From: Bryobacterales bacterium
Lineage (GTDB): Bacteria; Acidobacteriota; Terriglobia; Bryobacterales; Bryobacteraceae
Length of the DNA stretch: 64,000 bases
Reading direction: 5' to 3'
Assembly: GCA_016789905.1 (NCBI GenBank)
Contig: JAEUQC010000065.1
Location: 1 to 64,000 of the forward strand
In this document: piece after piece, positions 43,347-52,208 of the stretch
How the letters are laid out: every line of letters begins with the position of its first letter
Position numbering within the stretch: the first letter of the stretch is position 1
Program-made: the position numbers and the translations under genes
The notes under the pieces: model-generated
The model's input: only the letters and a program-made list of their open reading frames with translations
What the model was told of the DNA's origin: nothing
Database searches by the model: none

Positions 43347-44804
43347 CTACAACGCATTCGCATACCCCGCAATCGCTTCCCCCGCGCGCCGCGGGTCCCC
43401 GCCCGTCCCCCGCAGCAGTTCCGCCAGCCGCTTCTGCAATCCCGCCACCGTCGCCTTCAACTGCGGATCGGAGATCTGTTCAATCATCCGCCCCCGCTTA
43501 TACCCAATCCGCGCGCTCTTCAGCAGATTGGTTAACTGCCCCGGGTCTTTCTCCAAATCGTACAATTCGTCCAAATCCCACAGCCCCTCGGACAGCATCA
43601 GCGAATACTTCTCCGTTCGCAGCCCGGTAATAGTCGGCGTATACGGGTAGTCGCGCTCCCACTCATACTCATAAACAAAGTCCTTCCGCCAATCCGCCGC
43701 CTTCCCCTGCACCACCGGCAACCAGCTCCGTCCATGCATCGCCGGCCCGCCCGTCACCCCCGCTGCCTCCAGGAACGTCGGCGCCAGGTCCAGATTCAAC
43801 ACCATCTCCTTCGGTTTCTGCCCTTTTGGAAACAGCGACGGACAGTGCGCAATCAACGGCACCCGCATCGAAGCTTCATACATCGCTCGCTTGTCCACCA
43901 GGCCATGCTCGCCCCACATGTAGCCGTTATCGCCCATGTACACCACCAGCGTGTCGTTCAACAACCCGCGCGACTCAAGCTCCCTGGTCACCTCGCCCAC
44001 ACTATCGTCAATCGCCAACAGGCACCGCATGTATTCTCGATAGGCGTCCTCAAACGAAATCACCTGACCGAATAGCCCCTCCACCCCGTGCCGCGTGTAC
44101 CGCCGCTTCTTCACCCATTCCGGCTTTTCCGCGTAACGCTCCTCGGAATGCCAAATCGTCGCCGGCCGCGGGATCGGCGCGTCGGCATACAAGTTCTTAT
44201 GTCGCGCCGAGGGCTGAAACGGAAAATGGACGCCCTTATGGCTCAAATACAGGCAAAATGGCCGCGCCGCATTCCGGTCAATAAACTCACACGCCCGCGC
44301 CGTTAATATATCGGTGATGTTCCCCTGCTCGGTCTTCTTTACCCCGTTGTCGTTCACCGGTGGGTTCTCATACTGCCCCTGCCCAAAGAAGCTGTACCAA
44401 TCGTCAAACCCCGGCCGCTTCTCGTCGCTATCCCCACCCATATGCCACTTACCGTAAAACCCGGTACGGTACCCGGCCCTCTGCAGTAGCCCCGGGAACG
44501 TGGGCAACGCTTCATTCAACGGCGAAAAGTTGTCCTGCACCTTGTGGGCGTGCATATAGAGCCCAGTCAGAATGGACGCCCGGCTCGGTGAACATAGCGA
44601 TGTTGTCACAAATGCGTTCTGGAAATGGGCTCCGCCAGCCGCCAACCGGTCCAAATTGGGCGTCTGCAGCCACGGGTGCCCGGCGCAGCTCATCGCGTCG
44701 TAACGATGGTCATCGGACAGAATAAAGACAATGTTGCGCTTCCGGCCCGCCTGCGCGGAAACACTCGCCGCGGACGCGGTGGTTAGAAACTGGCGTCGAT
44801 TCAT
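43347..44804 (-). CDS. Sulfatase (formylglycine-dependent, Cys type)
   Basis: 485 residues from ATG 44804 (overlapping the upstream gene's stop), with a Tat-like leader NRRQFLTTASAASVSAQA. The formylglycine motif is CSPSRASILTG. Metal and substrate residues are visible in FILSDDHRYDAMSC and GDNGYMWGEHG. It needs an FGE enzyme (not in the window). Arylsulfatase-A-like, cell envelope or secreted; many such enzymes remove sulfate from polysaccharides. Third gene of the Cdd1-ADH-sulfatase operon. Confidence 0.92.
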   Translation of the reverse strand: MNRRQFLTTASAASVSAQAGRKRNIVFILSDDHRYDAMSCAGHPWLQTPNLDRLAAGGAHFQNAFVTTSLCSPSRASILTGLYMHAHKVQDNFSPLNEALPTFPGLLQRAGYRTGFYGKWHMGGDSDEKRPGFDDWYSFFGQGQYENPPVNDNGVKKTEQGNITDILTARACEFIDRNAARPFCLYLSHKGVHFPFQPSARHKNLYADAPIPRPATIWHSEERYAEKPEWVKKRRYTRHGVEGLFGQVISFEDAYREYMRCLLAIDDSVGEVTRELESRGLLNDTLVVYMGDNGYMWGEHGLVDKRAMYEASMRVPLIAHCPSLFPKGQKPKEMVLNLDLAPTFLEAAGVTGGPAMHGRSWLPVVQGKAADWRKDFVYEYEWERDYPYTPTITGLRTEKYSLMLSEGLWDLDELYDLEKDPGQLTNLLKSARIGYKRGRMIEQISDPQLKATVAGLQKRLAELLRGTGGDPRRAGEAIAGYANAL

Positions 44805-45736
44805 CGGTTCCTCAACAGAATCTTTAGCGTACCTGTTTCCGCCGCGCGCTGAAACCCGCTCACCGCTTCGCGCAACGCAAATTCTCCGTGAATCATCGAA
44901 TCCACGTCGATCTTGCCTTCTTTCAACAACTTCAGCGCCGGCGCAAACCGTCCGCACCGCGACCCAACCAGCGTGATCTCCGGTACAATCACCGCCGCCA
45001 TATCGATCCCCACCCGCTCATGCACCGTCGATTTCATCACCACCGTTCCCCGCGCCCGGCACATGCTCACCGCCGTCGCCAACCCAGCCGCGCTTCCTGT
45101 CGCCTCCACCACCCATTGGAACCGCGCCACCGGAATCTTCCCGCCAACCAGCGCCCCCTGCCGCTTTACAATCCGCAACTTCTCCGCGTGCCGCCCAAAC
45201 TGGTGGACCGTAATGCCATTCGCGAGTAGCACCTGCCCAATAAGCAGCCCCAATTTTCCATCCCCCAGCACCGCCACCTCCCCTCCCTTTGGGATCTTCA
45301 CTTGCTCCAGAATCTCGCAAGCCGCCGCCACCGGTTCGGTGAACACCGCCACCTCATCCGGCATCGACTTCGGCACCGCCAGCAGGTTTTCCACAGGCAA
45401 GGTCAGGTATTCCGCAAACGCCCCCGGATGCTTTACAATCCCCAGCACCGTGCGCCGCGGGCAGTGCCTACCCAACCCGCCCTCGCACCATTCACATTTT
45501 CCACAAGCCAGGTTGATCTCACCCACCACCCGTTTCCCCACCCACCCGGCCGGCCCGCGCTCTACCACTCCCACGAACTCATGGCCCGGGATCCCGGCAA
45601 ATCCGTAGTACCCAGCCTTCAGTTCCAAATCGGTATTGCAGATCCCCGCCGTCGTCATCCGAATCAGCACATTCCCTTTGGGCTTGGGGAACTCACGCAC
45701 CGAAACTTGTCCGGCTTCCAGATACGCGGCAATCAC
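44801..45736 (-). CDS. Zinc-dependent MDR alcohol dehydrogenase-like oxidoreductase
   Basis: 311 residues from GTG 45736, which overlaps the Cdd1 stop (GTGA). The catalytic zinc motif is GICNTDLELKAGYYGF...PGHEFVG and the structural zinc cysteines are CGKCEWCEGGLGRHC. The Rossmann motif VAVLGDGKLGLLIGQ is present. It is slightly shorter than typical (340-360). Likely oxidises a sugar or polyol with NAD(P). Substrate unknown; coupled to the sulfatase. Confidence 0.88.
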   Translation of the reverse strand: MIAAYLEAGQVSVREFPKPKGNVLIRMTTAGICNTDLELKAGYYGFAGIPGHEFVGVVERGPAGWVGKRVVGEINLACGKCEWCEGGLGRHCPRRTVLGIVKHPGAFAEYLTLPVENLLAVPKSMPDEVAVFTEPVAAACEILEQVKIPKGGEVAVLGDGKLGLLIGQVLLANGITVHQFGRHAEKLRIVKRQGALVGGKIPVARFQWVVEATGSAAGLATAVSMCRARGTVVMKSTVHERVGIDMAAVIVPEITLVGSRCGRFAPALKLLKEGKIDVDSMIHGEFALREAVSGFQRAAETGTLKILLRNR

Positions 45737-46008
45737 AGCCGGCCCGCCTTCCGCTGCCGGCTCCAATACCACCAGTTGCACTGCTCTTTCGCCAATCGCG
45801 GATTCCGGGCCTGCGCCACCGCGCAACGCAGCGTGTCCAGCACACACGGGTCCTGTCTGGTCCCCGTTCGTTCACACAACTCCTCGTACAACCGGTCCCC
45901 GTCCGCCTCCGCCAACTGCTCCACGCTGCTAATTCGTAATAACGCAAAGTCTGCCAGCATCGCCTTTCCGATACCCGCCAAATCACCGAGTCTGCGCTCG
46001 CCCGCCAT
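45733..46008 (-). CDS. Cdd1-family helix-hairpin-helix protein
   Basis: 91 residues with HhH LGDLAGIGKAMLADFALL, LYEELCERTGTRQDPCVLD and ARNPRLAKEQCNWWYWS, matching the small Cdd1/pathogenicity-locus family whose function is unclear. Probably cytosolic. The GTGA overlap joins it to the dehydrogenase. The Cdd1 domain is sometimes fused to or next to metabolic genes; no role inferred. Confidence 0.8.
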   Translation of the reverse strand: MAGERRLGDLAGIGKAMLADFALLRISSVEQLAEADGDRLYEELCERTGTRQDPCVLDTLRCAVAQARNPRLAKEQCNWWYWSRQRKAGRL

Positions 46009-46075
46009 TCGAAAAGTATAATCTACGCCTCTGACAAATGGTGTGGTAAACTCTAGTTAACTCGCAGGCGAAACT

Positions 46076-47944
46076 GTGATTCATTCCAACCCGCGCTCCC
46101 TGGCAGAACTAAACTCGAGTGTCTCCACCTCCGTTCCCGGAACGTGGAAGCGATTAGCTGCCTTTGCCGGTCCGGCCTATCTGGTCTCCATCGGCTACAT
46201 GGATCCCGGCAATTGGGCCACCGATCTGGAGGGCGGCTCCCGCTTCGGTTACAAACTGCTTTGGGTCCTTGTCGTGTCCAACGCCATGGCGATTCTGCTC
46301 CAGACCCTGAGTGCGCGGCTTGGCATTGTCACCCGCCGCGACCTCGCTCAGGCTTGCCGGGAAGCCTATCCTCGTCCGGTCAGTTTCGCGCTTTGGATTC
46401 TCTGCGAAATCGCTATCGCCGCCACCGATTTGGCAGAAGTGCTGGGCGCCGCCATCGCCTTGAATCTGCTCTTCGGCCTTCCGCTCCTCTGGGGGGTTTT
46501 GCTCACAGCAGTCGATTCTTTCTTCATACTTTATTTGCTAAAACTTGGAGTACAAAAGTTCGAGTGGATTGTTCGCTGCCTCATTCTTGGTATCGGGGCA
46601 TGCTTTGCCATCGAGCTGTTTCTCGCAAAACCATCGTGGGGCGCTGTAGCGGTTGGACTTATTCCATCCATCGACAACGAAAGTCTCTACGTCGCAATCG
46701 CCATTCTCGGCGCCACCGTGATGCCGCATAACCTTTATCTTCACTCCTCGCTCGTCCAAACGCGTCAGTTCGGCCTCGGCGAAGAGGAAAAGCGGAAAGC
46801 CTGCCATTTCAATTTGATCGATTCGACGATCGCGCTGAACGCCGCACTCCTCGTCAACGCAGCCATTCTCATCCTCGCCGCCGCCGTCTTCTACCAGCGC
46901 GGTGTCGCTGTTACCGAAATTCAGCAGGCCCACCAGATGCTCAGCCCCATTCTCGGGACGGCCGTGGCGAGCGCTCTTTTCGCCGTTTCGCTACTCATGT
47001 CCGGCCAGGCATCCACGCTTACAGGAACCCTTTCTGGTCAAATTGTTATGGAAGGTTTTCTAAACCTTCGCTTGAATCCATGGCTGCGCCGGCTTATCAC
47101 CCGTGGCATCGCGCTCATCCCCGCCGTGGCGGTTATCTACACCTCTGGCGACCAAAAGGTATATGAACTGCTCATCTTCAGCCAGGTTGTGCTCAGCCTC
47201 CAACTCCCGTTCGCCATTATCCCCCTGATCCGGCTCACCAGCGATCGCCAGCGCATGGGAAATTTCGCTAATCGGCCGTGGGTAATAGCCTTAGCAGTCA
47301 CGGTTGCTGCGGTAATCCTTTTGTTGAATGGTTGGCTTGTAAAGAATACATTTGAAAAGATAAATCTATCCGTAGCAAGCACGTACTACCTATTACTTCC
47401 TACGCTCGCGCTTGCCACGCTCCTCGCCTACCTGTTGATTGAACCCTTCACCGGCAAAAAACCGCCGAAGGCCGTGCCGCTTGCCAATATCGCCGTCCTG
47501 GACCTCCTCCCCACAGACGCCGATCTCCCGCTATACCGGAAAATCCTCGTTCCGCTCGACCATTCCCGCTCGGATCGGCTGGCGCTTCGCCACGCCATCG
47601 CACTCGCTCGCCAGTCCGGCGCCGAACTCGTCCTCCTCCATGTGGAAGAAGGCGCCACCAGCCAGGTCTACGGCCCCGAAAGCTCTACAGCAGAAGTCAC
47701 CGGTGGCGACCACTACTTATCAGGAATCACAAACAGCATTTCAAATCAAAATGTTGCATGTACTTACCTCATCCATCACTCTACATCGCCTGCCGCCGAA
47801 ATCGTGCGTGTTGCCCGAACGGTTCGCCCGGATCTAATCGTCATGGCCGCCCACGGGCATGGAAAAATCGGCGACCTCGTTTACGGCGAAACCATTGAAC
47901 AGGTTCGACATGCCGTCAAAATCCCGCTTTTCGTCGTACAGTAA
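46076..47944 (+). CDS. Nramp (NRAMP/MntH) metal transporter fused to a universal stress protein domain
   Basis: 622 residues from GTG 46076. Residues about 20-460 are an 11-TM Nramp transporter with both metal-binding motifs, MDPGNWATDLEGG (TM1) and ATVMPHNLYLHS (TM6). Residues about 480-622 form a UspA domain (RKILVPLDHSRSDRLALRHAIALA and the ATP-binding GHGKIGDLVYGETIEQV). Normal Nramp proteins are about 410-450 residues, so the tail is a genuine fusion. Likely manganese/iron uptake at the inner membrane with nucleotide sensing. The 67-bp upstream gap has no room for a Mn riboswitch. Confidence 0.9.
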   Translation: MIHSNPRSLAELNSSVSTSVPGTWKRLAAFAGPAYLVSIGYMDPGNWATDLEGGSRFGYKLLWVLVVSNAMAILLQTLSARLGIVTRRDLAQACREAYPRPVSFALWILCEIAIAATDLAEVLGAAIALNLLFGLPLLWGVLLTAVDSFFILYLLKLGVQKFEWIVRCLILGIGACFAIELFLAKPSWGAVAVGLIPSIDNESLYVAIAILGATVMPHNLYLHSSLVQTRQFGLGEEEKRKACHFNLIDSTIALNAALLVNAAILILAAAVFYQRGVAVTEIQQAHQMLSPILGTAVASALFAVSLLMSGQASTLTGTLSGQIVMEGFLNLRLNPWLRRLITRGIALIPAVAVIYTSGDQKVYELLIFSQVVLSLQLPFAIIPLIRLTSDRQRMGNFANRPWVIALAVTVAAVILLLNGWLVKNTFEKINLSVASTYYLLLPTLALATLLAYLLIEPFTGKKPPKAVPLANIAVLDLLPTDADLPLYRKILVPLDHSRSDRLALRHAIALARQSGAELVLLHVEEGATSQVYGPESSTAEVTGGDHYLSGITNSISNQNVACTYLIHHSTSPAAEIVRVARTVRPDLIVMAAHGHGKIGDLVYGETIEQVRHAVKIPLFVVQ

Positions 47945-48094
47945 ACGAAAACATCCAACGCCCAAAATGTTTGCGGTCCCGGCTGTCCCATATAGTGTGT
48001 CAGTCCAACACGCCCGCTCTCCCAGCGCCGTCCCTATCGCGCTAAAAACAAATGGCCTATGAATGGCATTCCAGTTGCATTGTATTTTGCCGTC

Positions 48095-48619
48095 ATGCGG
48101 TTCCTGTTGACAATCCTTTTGGCCTTCGGCGCGTCGCTACCGGCGACAACGCTCGAAAAACTGACCTTCGACGAAATGGTGGCCAAATCCACCTCGATCG
48201 TTCGTGGCCGAATCCGCCTGTCTAACGTCCGTCAACATGGAGCCATCTACTACTCGCACTACCAGGTCCAGGTGGCTGAGCAGTTCAAGGGGCCCTCGGC
48301 CAAACTCATCGATGTGGTCTTGCCCGGAGGCACCATCGGACGCAGCCAACAGACATTCTCCGGCGTTCCGTCGTTCCCGTCGGATTCTGAATTAGTGCTG
48401 TTCCTGTGGACCGCCAAGTCCGGCCTTACCCACATAATCGGGCTCTCCCAGGGAATCTTTCAGGTCACGAAGGACGCCAACGGCAGCACCGTGTTCAGCC
48501 GGGACGCCATCCGCGAAGGCTTGGTGAACAGCCGCACCGGACGGCCCGTCGCCGATGAGGGGATGCGCTTCACTGCTGACGAGTTTTCCGTCCGGGTCCG
48601 TCAGGGAGTCACCCGATGA
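48095..48619 (+). CDS. Secreted protein of unknown function
   Basis: 174 residues from ATG 48095 (alternative ATG 48059, adding 12 residues), with a signal peptide (MRFLLTILLAFGASLPA). Then TLEKLTFDEMVAKSTSIVRGRI, a beta-rich domain with SHYQVQVAEQFKGP and VLPGGTIGRSQQTFSGVPSF. Resembles small Solibacter-type secreted proteins of unknown role. The stop overlaps the metalloprotease start (ATGA), suggesting joint production, possibly as a propeptide or inhibitor (inference). Confidence 0.65.
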   Translation: MRFLLTILLAFGASLPATTLEKLTFDEMVAKSTSIVRGRIRLSNVRQHGAIYYSHYQVQVAEQFKGPSAKLIDVVLPGGTIGRSQQTFSGVPSFPSDSELVLFLWTAKSGLTHIIGLSQGIFQVTKDANGSTVFSRDAIREGLVNSRTGRPVADEGMRFTADEFSVRVRQGVTR

Positions 48620-51114
48620 CGCGAACGTTCGTACGAATGGCGCTCGCTTCGGTTCTACTGAGCACCGCTTCTTTCGGCTACTACCACTTCACCCGATACA
48701 ACGGTACTTCTGCCCCGTTCAACGCCATCCCCGAAAAGTTCGACCTGTCCGCCCTTCGCAACAACACCGTTACCTACCACATCGCCGAAAACGGCCCCTC
48801 CAACTACGCAACTACTGATGGATTCCCCCTCGTGGTCAGCCAAATTCGCGCCGCGGCACGCGTCTGGAGCGAAATCGAAACCTCCGAGCTTAGGTTGCGT
48901 TTCGGCGGCATCATCCAGCAAGGCGCCAACCAGAACGCCGCAACTCCTTCTATCGACGTGGTTTTCGAAGATCTCCCACCGGGCGTAAACGGCTACGGCG
49001 GGCCTACGGTTCGAAACGATATCGTCAACACCTCCGCTGGCGCCTTGATGCCCATTCAGCGTTCCGTCGTCGTGCTCGCAAGGGACATTGCCGCCCGTCC
49101 CTCTTGGAGTGAACAGTACTTCCTCACCGCCGTCCACGAATTCGGCCACGCCCTTGGATTGCAGCATTCCTTCGTCTCGGGCGCCATGGCGACTGAGATT
49201 ACTCGAGCCACTACCAAGATCCGCCCCATTTTGCCCGATGACGCCGTCGGCCTTTCGCTTCTCTACCCGACGCGGGCCTTTAAAGAAGGATTAGGCACTG
49301 TCACGGGGCGCGTCGCCACCGCCGCCAACGAAGGTATGGGCCTTGCGAGTGTCGTCGCCGTTTCTCCCGGCGGCGCCGCCATTGGCACGCTCACCCACCC
49401 GGATGGTTCCTACCGAATCGACGGTTTGGCCCCTGGCCAATACTTCCTCTATACCCACCCGCTCCCCCCGGCCCTCCAAGGGGAAGCCACGCCGGGTAAC
49501 GTGGTGCTTCCCGTCGACCCTGCCGGCCGGCCGCTTCCGGGTGGACAGCAGTTCGATACCGTTTTCTATCCAGCCAGCCGAATTCCTTTCGCCACCGTTG
49601 AAGTGGTGGCCAACACCTCAAAAGATGGCATCAATTTTTCTGTCACGCGGCGCAACACTCCTTCATCGATTCACTCCGTTCAAACCTATTCATTCCCAGG
49701 ACAGCGCGCCGTTAAGCCAGCGCACGTCTATACATCCGGCGCGCGAAATCTGGTGGTCATTAGTGGCACCGGCCTAATCCAGGGAGGCCAGCCTGCGCCC
49801 GGTCTGCAGATCGGTTCCATCAGCGGCGTCGTTTCGGTCGCCCCCGGCGGTATTCAACGATACGCCCCCTCTCCCGATTTCTACCTCCAAGCCGAATTCC
49901 AGTTCGGCCAGTTTGCCTCCGAATCGCCGGGCCACCTTATCTTCTCCCGAAACAACGATCTCTATGTTCTCCCTTACGGCCTCCGCGTTGTAGAGCGAGC
50001 CGCTCCCCAGATCGAATCGGTCACCCGCGGAGATGCCTCCGATGTCGTCATTACTGGTACCGGATTGAACGCCTCCACAAAGATCGGGTTTGATGGCGCT
50101 TTTGGAACCGTACGTTCGTTTGACGAGATCTCCGGCCGGTTGACCGTCACCGCGCCGCAGGCCGCGGTTGGAACCACGATGCACGTGGTTGCCTACGGCG
50201 CCGACGGCCAAAGCAGTCTGTTCATGCAGCCGGCTGTGAACTACGCAAACCCGCTTTCCGATTCTGATGCCGCTACATTGTCGGCGACATCCCTGCCTTC
50301 CGGCACTGAGTCACTATTGGAAATCTCCGGTACGAACTTCTCCGATGCCTCCACTTCCATCGGTTTTGGCACGCCGGATATCACCGTCCAGCGAGTTTGG
50401 TTCCCCTCCCCGAATCGCATGATGGCCAATGTCCTCGTCGCGCCGGGAACCTCCGGAAACACGTACAACTTCACTGTTTTGAATGGCCTACGACTGACAA
50501 CGCAAACGGGTGCCTTACAAGTGACCGCAAGCAAAGCCGGATGGCTGACGCTTCCTCCTTCCACAAATGGCGGTCTCGTTTCTGGCGCCACCGCCACATT
50601 ACAATTGAACGGGCTGTCCATCAATGGCCTCACGCCGCTGCAATTGACAGTAAATGACCGCCCGGCGCAAATCCTTAGCGTCGAAGGCTCCACGATCACC
50701 TTTACGGTTCCAACCGGCCTGGCGCCCGGCGTCGCGGTCGTCCGCGTCCAGAATGGCGCCGAAGTCGCTCTCCCGCTCGCCGTCCCAGTGGTCCAGCAGA
50801 TGGCGTCCATTAGCTCGGTCACGGCCGGCTTTGGTGTTTCCATCACGCCGGAGCGCCCCGCCCGGTATGGCGAACTGATTAGTCTATTGGTCACCGGCCT
50901 CCCGGAAAACTCCGCGCCCGTCGGCTCCCAGCCCAAAATTACACTCTCCATTGGTGGAATTGAACATCGGCTCCTGACGGTGAACCCGAACGGCAGTTTC
51001 CTGCAGTTGCAGTTCTCAATTCAAACGGTTGTCCCCCAAGGAACGCAGCCACTCGTCATCACCGTCGATGGCTCGCCGGTGGCCCCCTACTCCCTGCCCG
51101 TTCGCGCCTTCTAA
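48616..51114 (+). CDS. Secreted matrixin-like zinc metalloprotease with IPT-like C-terminal domains
   Basis: 832 residues. After a signal peptide (about residues 1-20) the catalytic domain has HEFGHALGLQH (H174, H178, H184; E175) and a Met-turn SGAMATE, as in M10/metzincin proteases. Residues about 224-290 form a carboxypeptidase-regulatory-like domain (VTGRVATAANEGMGLASVVAV, HPDGSYRIDGLAPGQY). The remainder contains repeated IPT/TIG-like units (VVITGTGLNASTKIGFDG, LLEISGTNFSDASTSIGF). Likely extracellular. Coupled to the preceding secreted protein. Confidence 0.85.
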   Translation: MTRTFVRMALASVLLSTASFGYYHFTRYNGTSAPFNAIPEKFDLSALRNNTVTYHIAENGPSNYATTDGFPLVVSQIRAAARVWSEIETSELRLRFGGIIQQGANQNAATPSIDVVFEDLPPGVNGYGGPTVRNDIVNTSAGALMPIQRSVVVLARDIAARPSWSEQYFLTAVHEFGHALGLQHSFVSGAMATEITRATTKIRPILPDDAVGLSLLYPTRAFKEGLGTVTGRVATAANEGMGLASVVAVSPGGAAIGTLTHPDGSYRIDGLAPGQYFLYTHPLPPALQGEATPGNVVLPVDPAGRPLPGGQQFDTVFYPASRIPFATVEVVANTSKDGINFSVTRRNTPSSIHSVQTYSFPGQRAVKPAHVYTSGARNLVVISGTGLIQGGQPAPGLQIGSISGVVSVAPGGIQRYAPSPDFYLQAEFQFGQFASESPGHLIFSRNNDLYVLPYGLRVVERAAPQIESVTRGDASDVVITGTGLNASTKIGFDGAFGTVRSFDEISGRLTVTAPQAAVGTTMHVVAYGADGQSSLFMQPAVNYANPLSDSDAATLSATSLPSGTESLLEISGTNFSDASTSIGFGTPDITVQRVWFPSPNRMMANVLVAPGTSGNTYNFTVLNGLRLTTQTGALQVTASKAGWLTLPPSTNGGLVSGATATLQLNGLSINGLTPLQLTVNDRPAQILSVEGSTITFTVPTGLAPGVAVVRVQNGAEVALPLAVPVVQQMASISSVTAGFGVSITPERPARYGELISLLVTGLPENSAPVGSQPKITLSIGGIEHRLLTVNPNGSFLQLQFSIQTVVPQGTQPLVITVDGSPVAPYSLPVRAF

Positions 51115-51247
51115 ACGATTTCGTGAAATGGTCCGCGATATTTGCCCTTTAGCGGATTACGCCAACCAGGCGTGCCGGGGCGGACGCTTGCGGGCGAGCA
51201 GCACTTTGGAACAATAGCGGAGGGGGAGAACAGCGCGCCAATCCTGA

Positions 51248-51263
51248 GGGCCGACTTCGGCCC
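51248..51263. terminator. GC-rich hairpin between convergent genes
   Basis: GGGCCGA (51248-51254) and TCGGCCC (51257-51263) form a tight stem with a minimal loop. It lies between the metalloprotease and the minus-strand phosphoesterase. No U-tract on either strand, so termination is uncertain. Confidence 0.35.
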
Positions 51264-51302
51264 GGTTCACTGGAATTATCCCGATCCGTTCCAATTTCGT
51301 TT

Positions 51303-52169
51303 CTAAAGCTTAGGCGAATCGAAGAGCGCCGGGTCCGAAGGATCGAATAGCGGTCCGGCCGGCCCCCAGTCCCGCAAGCGAAAGACGCGGCCCGGACCTA
51401 ATACCTCTTTCACGGTCATCTCCGCCTTCCCATCCCGCACCTGCACCCAGATCCAGTGGTAGAACCAGCCGTCCTTGAACCCTTGGCCCAGTTTCAACCC
51501 GCGTTCGATGGTGCCGCCGGAACTGCCGATCTCCACGTATTGCACGCCATCCAGTTCTAAATGAACGAGTTGATGGCCGTGCCCGCTCACCACATAGTCC
51601 ACACCGAAGTTTCTTGCCAGCGTGTGTAGCGGGAAATTGCGGTTCCCAATCCGCACCGGAAGCAGCCACGATGGCCGGTGGCAAAACACAAATTTCGGCC
51701 GCAGATCCTTGTGGCGCTCCAACTGCTGCTCCAGGTAACGCAACTGTCCCGGCGCCAGCTCATCGGCGAGCGAATTGTCGAGAATTACGAACAGCGCCCC
51801 GCCATGAACGTGAGTATGCGTCGCGGGGTGCCCGGCCACAGTTTCAAACAGTCGTTTAGATTCTGGTGACCAAATATCGTGGTTTCCGGGCGTAAAAATT
51901 GTCTTAAAACGCCTAAAAGGACGCCAAATTGCGTCCATTTCGCGCCATTCCGCGGCCGCTGTGGCGTCGTTTCCGCCCTGAATCGTGTCTCCAATCGTCA
52001 CCGCCAGGTCCGGTCCGAACAGGCTCACGTCCCGCCAGACGCGGGCGTGGATCTGCGGCGCGGCCGTTCCGGTACGGTCCCCGATGATCGCGAAGCGAAA
52101 TCCGCTTTCCTGGGCCAGCGCAGCCGAAGCCGCTAAGCCCAAGAAATTTCTACGATTCAGGTTTGTCAT
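51303..52169 (-). CDS. Secreted metallophosphoesterase (calcineurin-like)
   Basis: 288 residues with a Tat-like leader (NRRNFLGLAASAALA). Metal-binding motifs occur in order: IIGDRTG (first D region), VTIGDTIQGG (GD), TPGNHDIW (GNHD), FCHRP and VSGHGHQLVHLE (GHGH). It acts on phosphomono- or diesters, probably in the periplasm. The substrate is not evident. Start ATG 52169, divergent from the NfrB-like gene with 39 bp between them. Confidence 0.88.
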   Translation of the reverse strand: MTNLNRRNFLGLAASAALAQESGFRFAIIGDRTGTAAPQIHARVWRDVSLFGPDLAVTIGDTIQGGNDATAAAEWREMDAIWRPFRRFKTIFTPGNHDIWSPESKRLFETVAGHPATHTHVHGGALFVILDNSLADELAPGQLRYLEQQLERHKDLRPKFVFCHRPSWLLPVRIGNRNFPLHTLARNFGVDYVVSGHGHQLVHLELDGVQYVEIGSSGGTIERGLKLGQGFKDGWFYHWIWVQVRDGKAEMTVKEVLGPGRVFRLRDWGPAGPLFDPSDPALFDSPKL

Positions 52170-52208
52170 GTTGAGAATTCCTCCGCGTTGCAGCCACTAA
52201 TTTAACAG

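Noticed and set aside
46009..46075. Manganese (yybP-ykoY) riboswitch upstream of the Nramp-USP gene
   Set aside because: The gap is 67 bp and shows no matching stem pattern.
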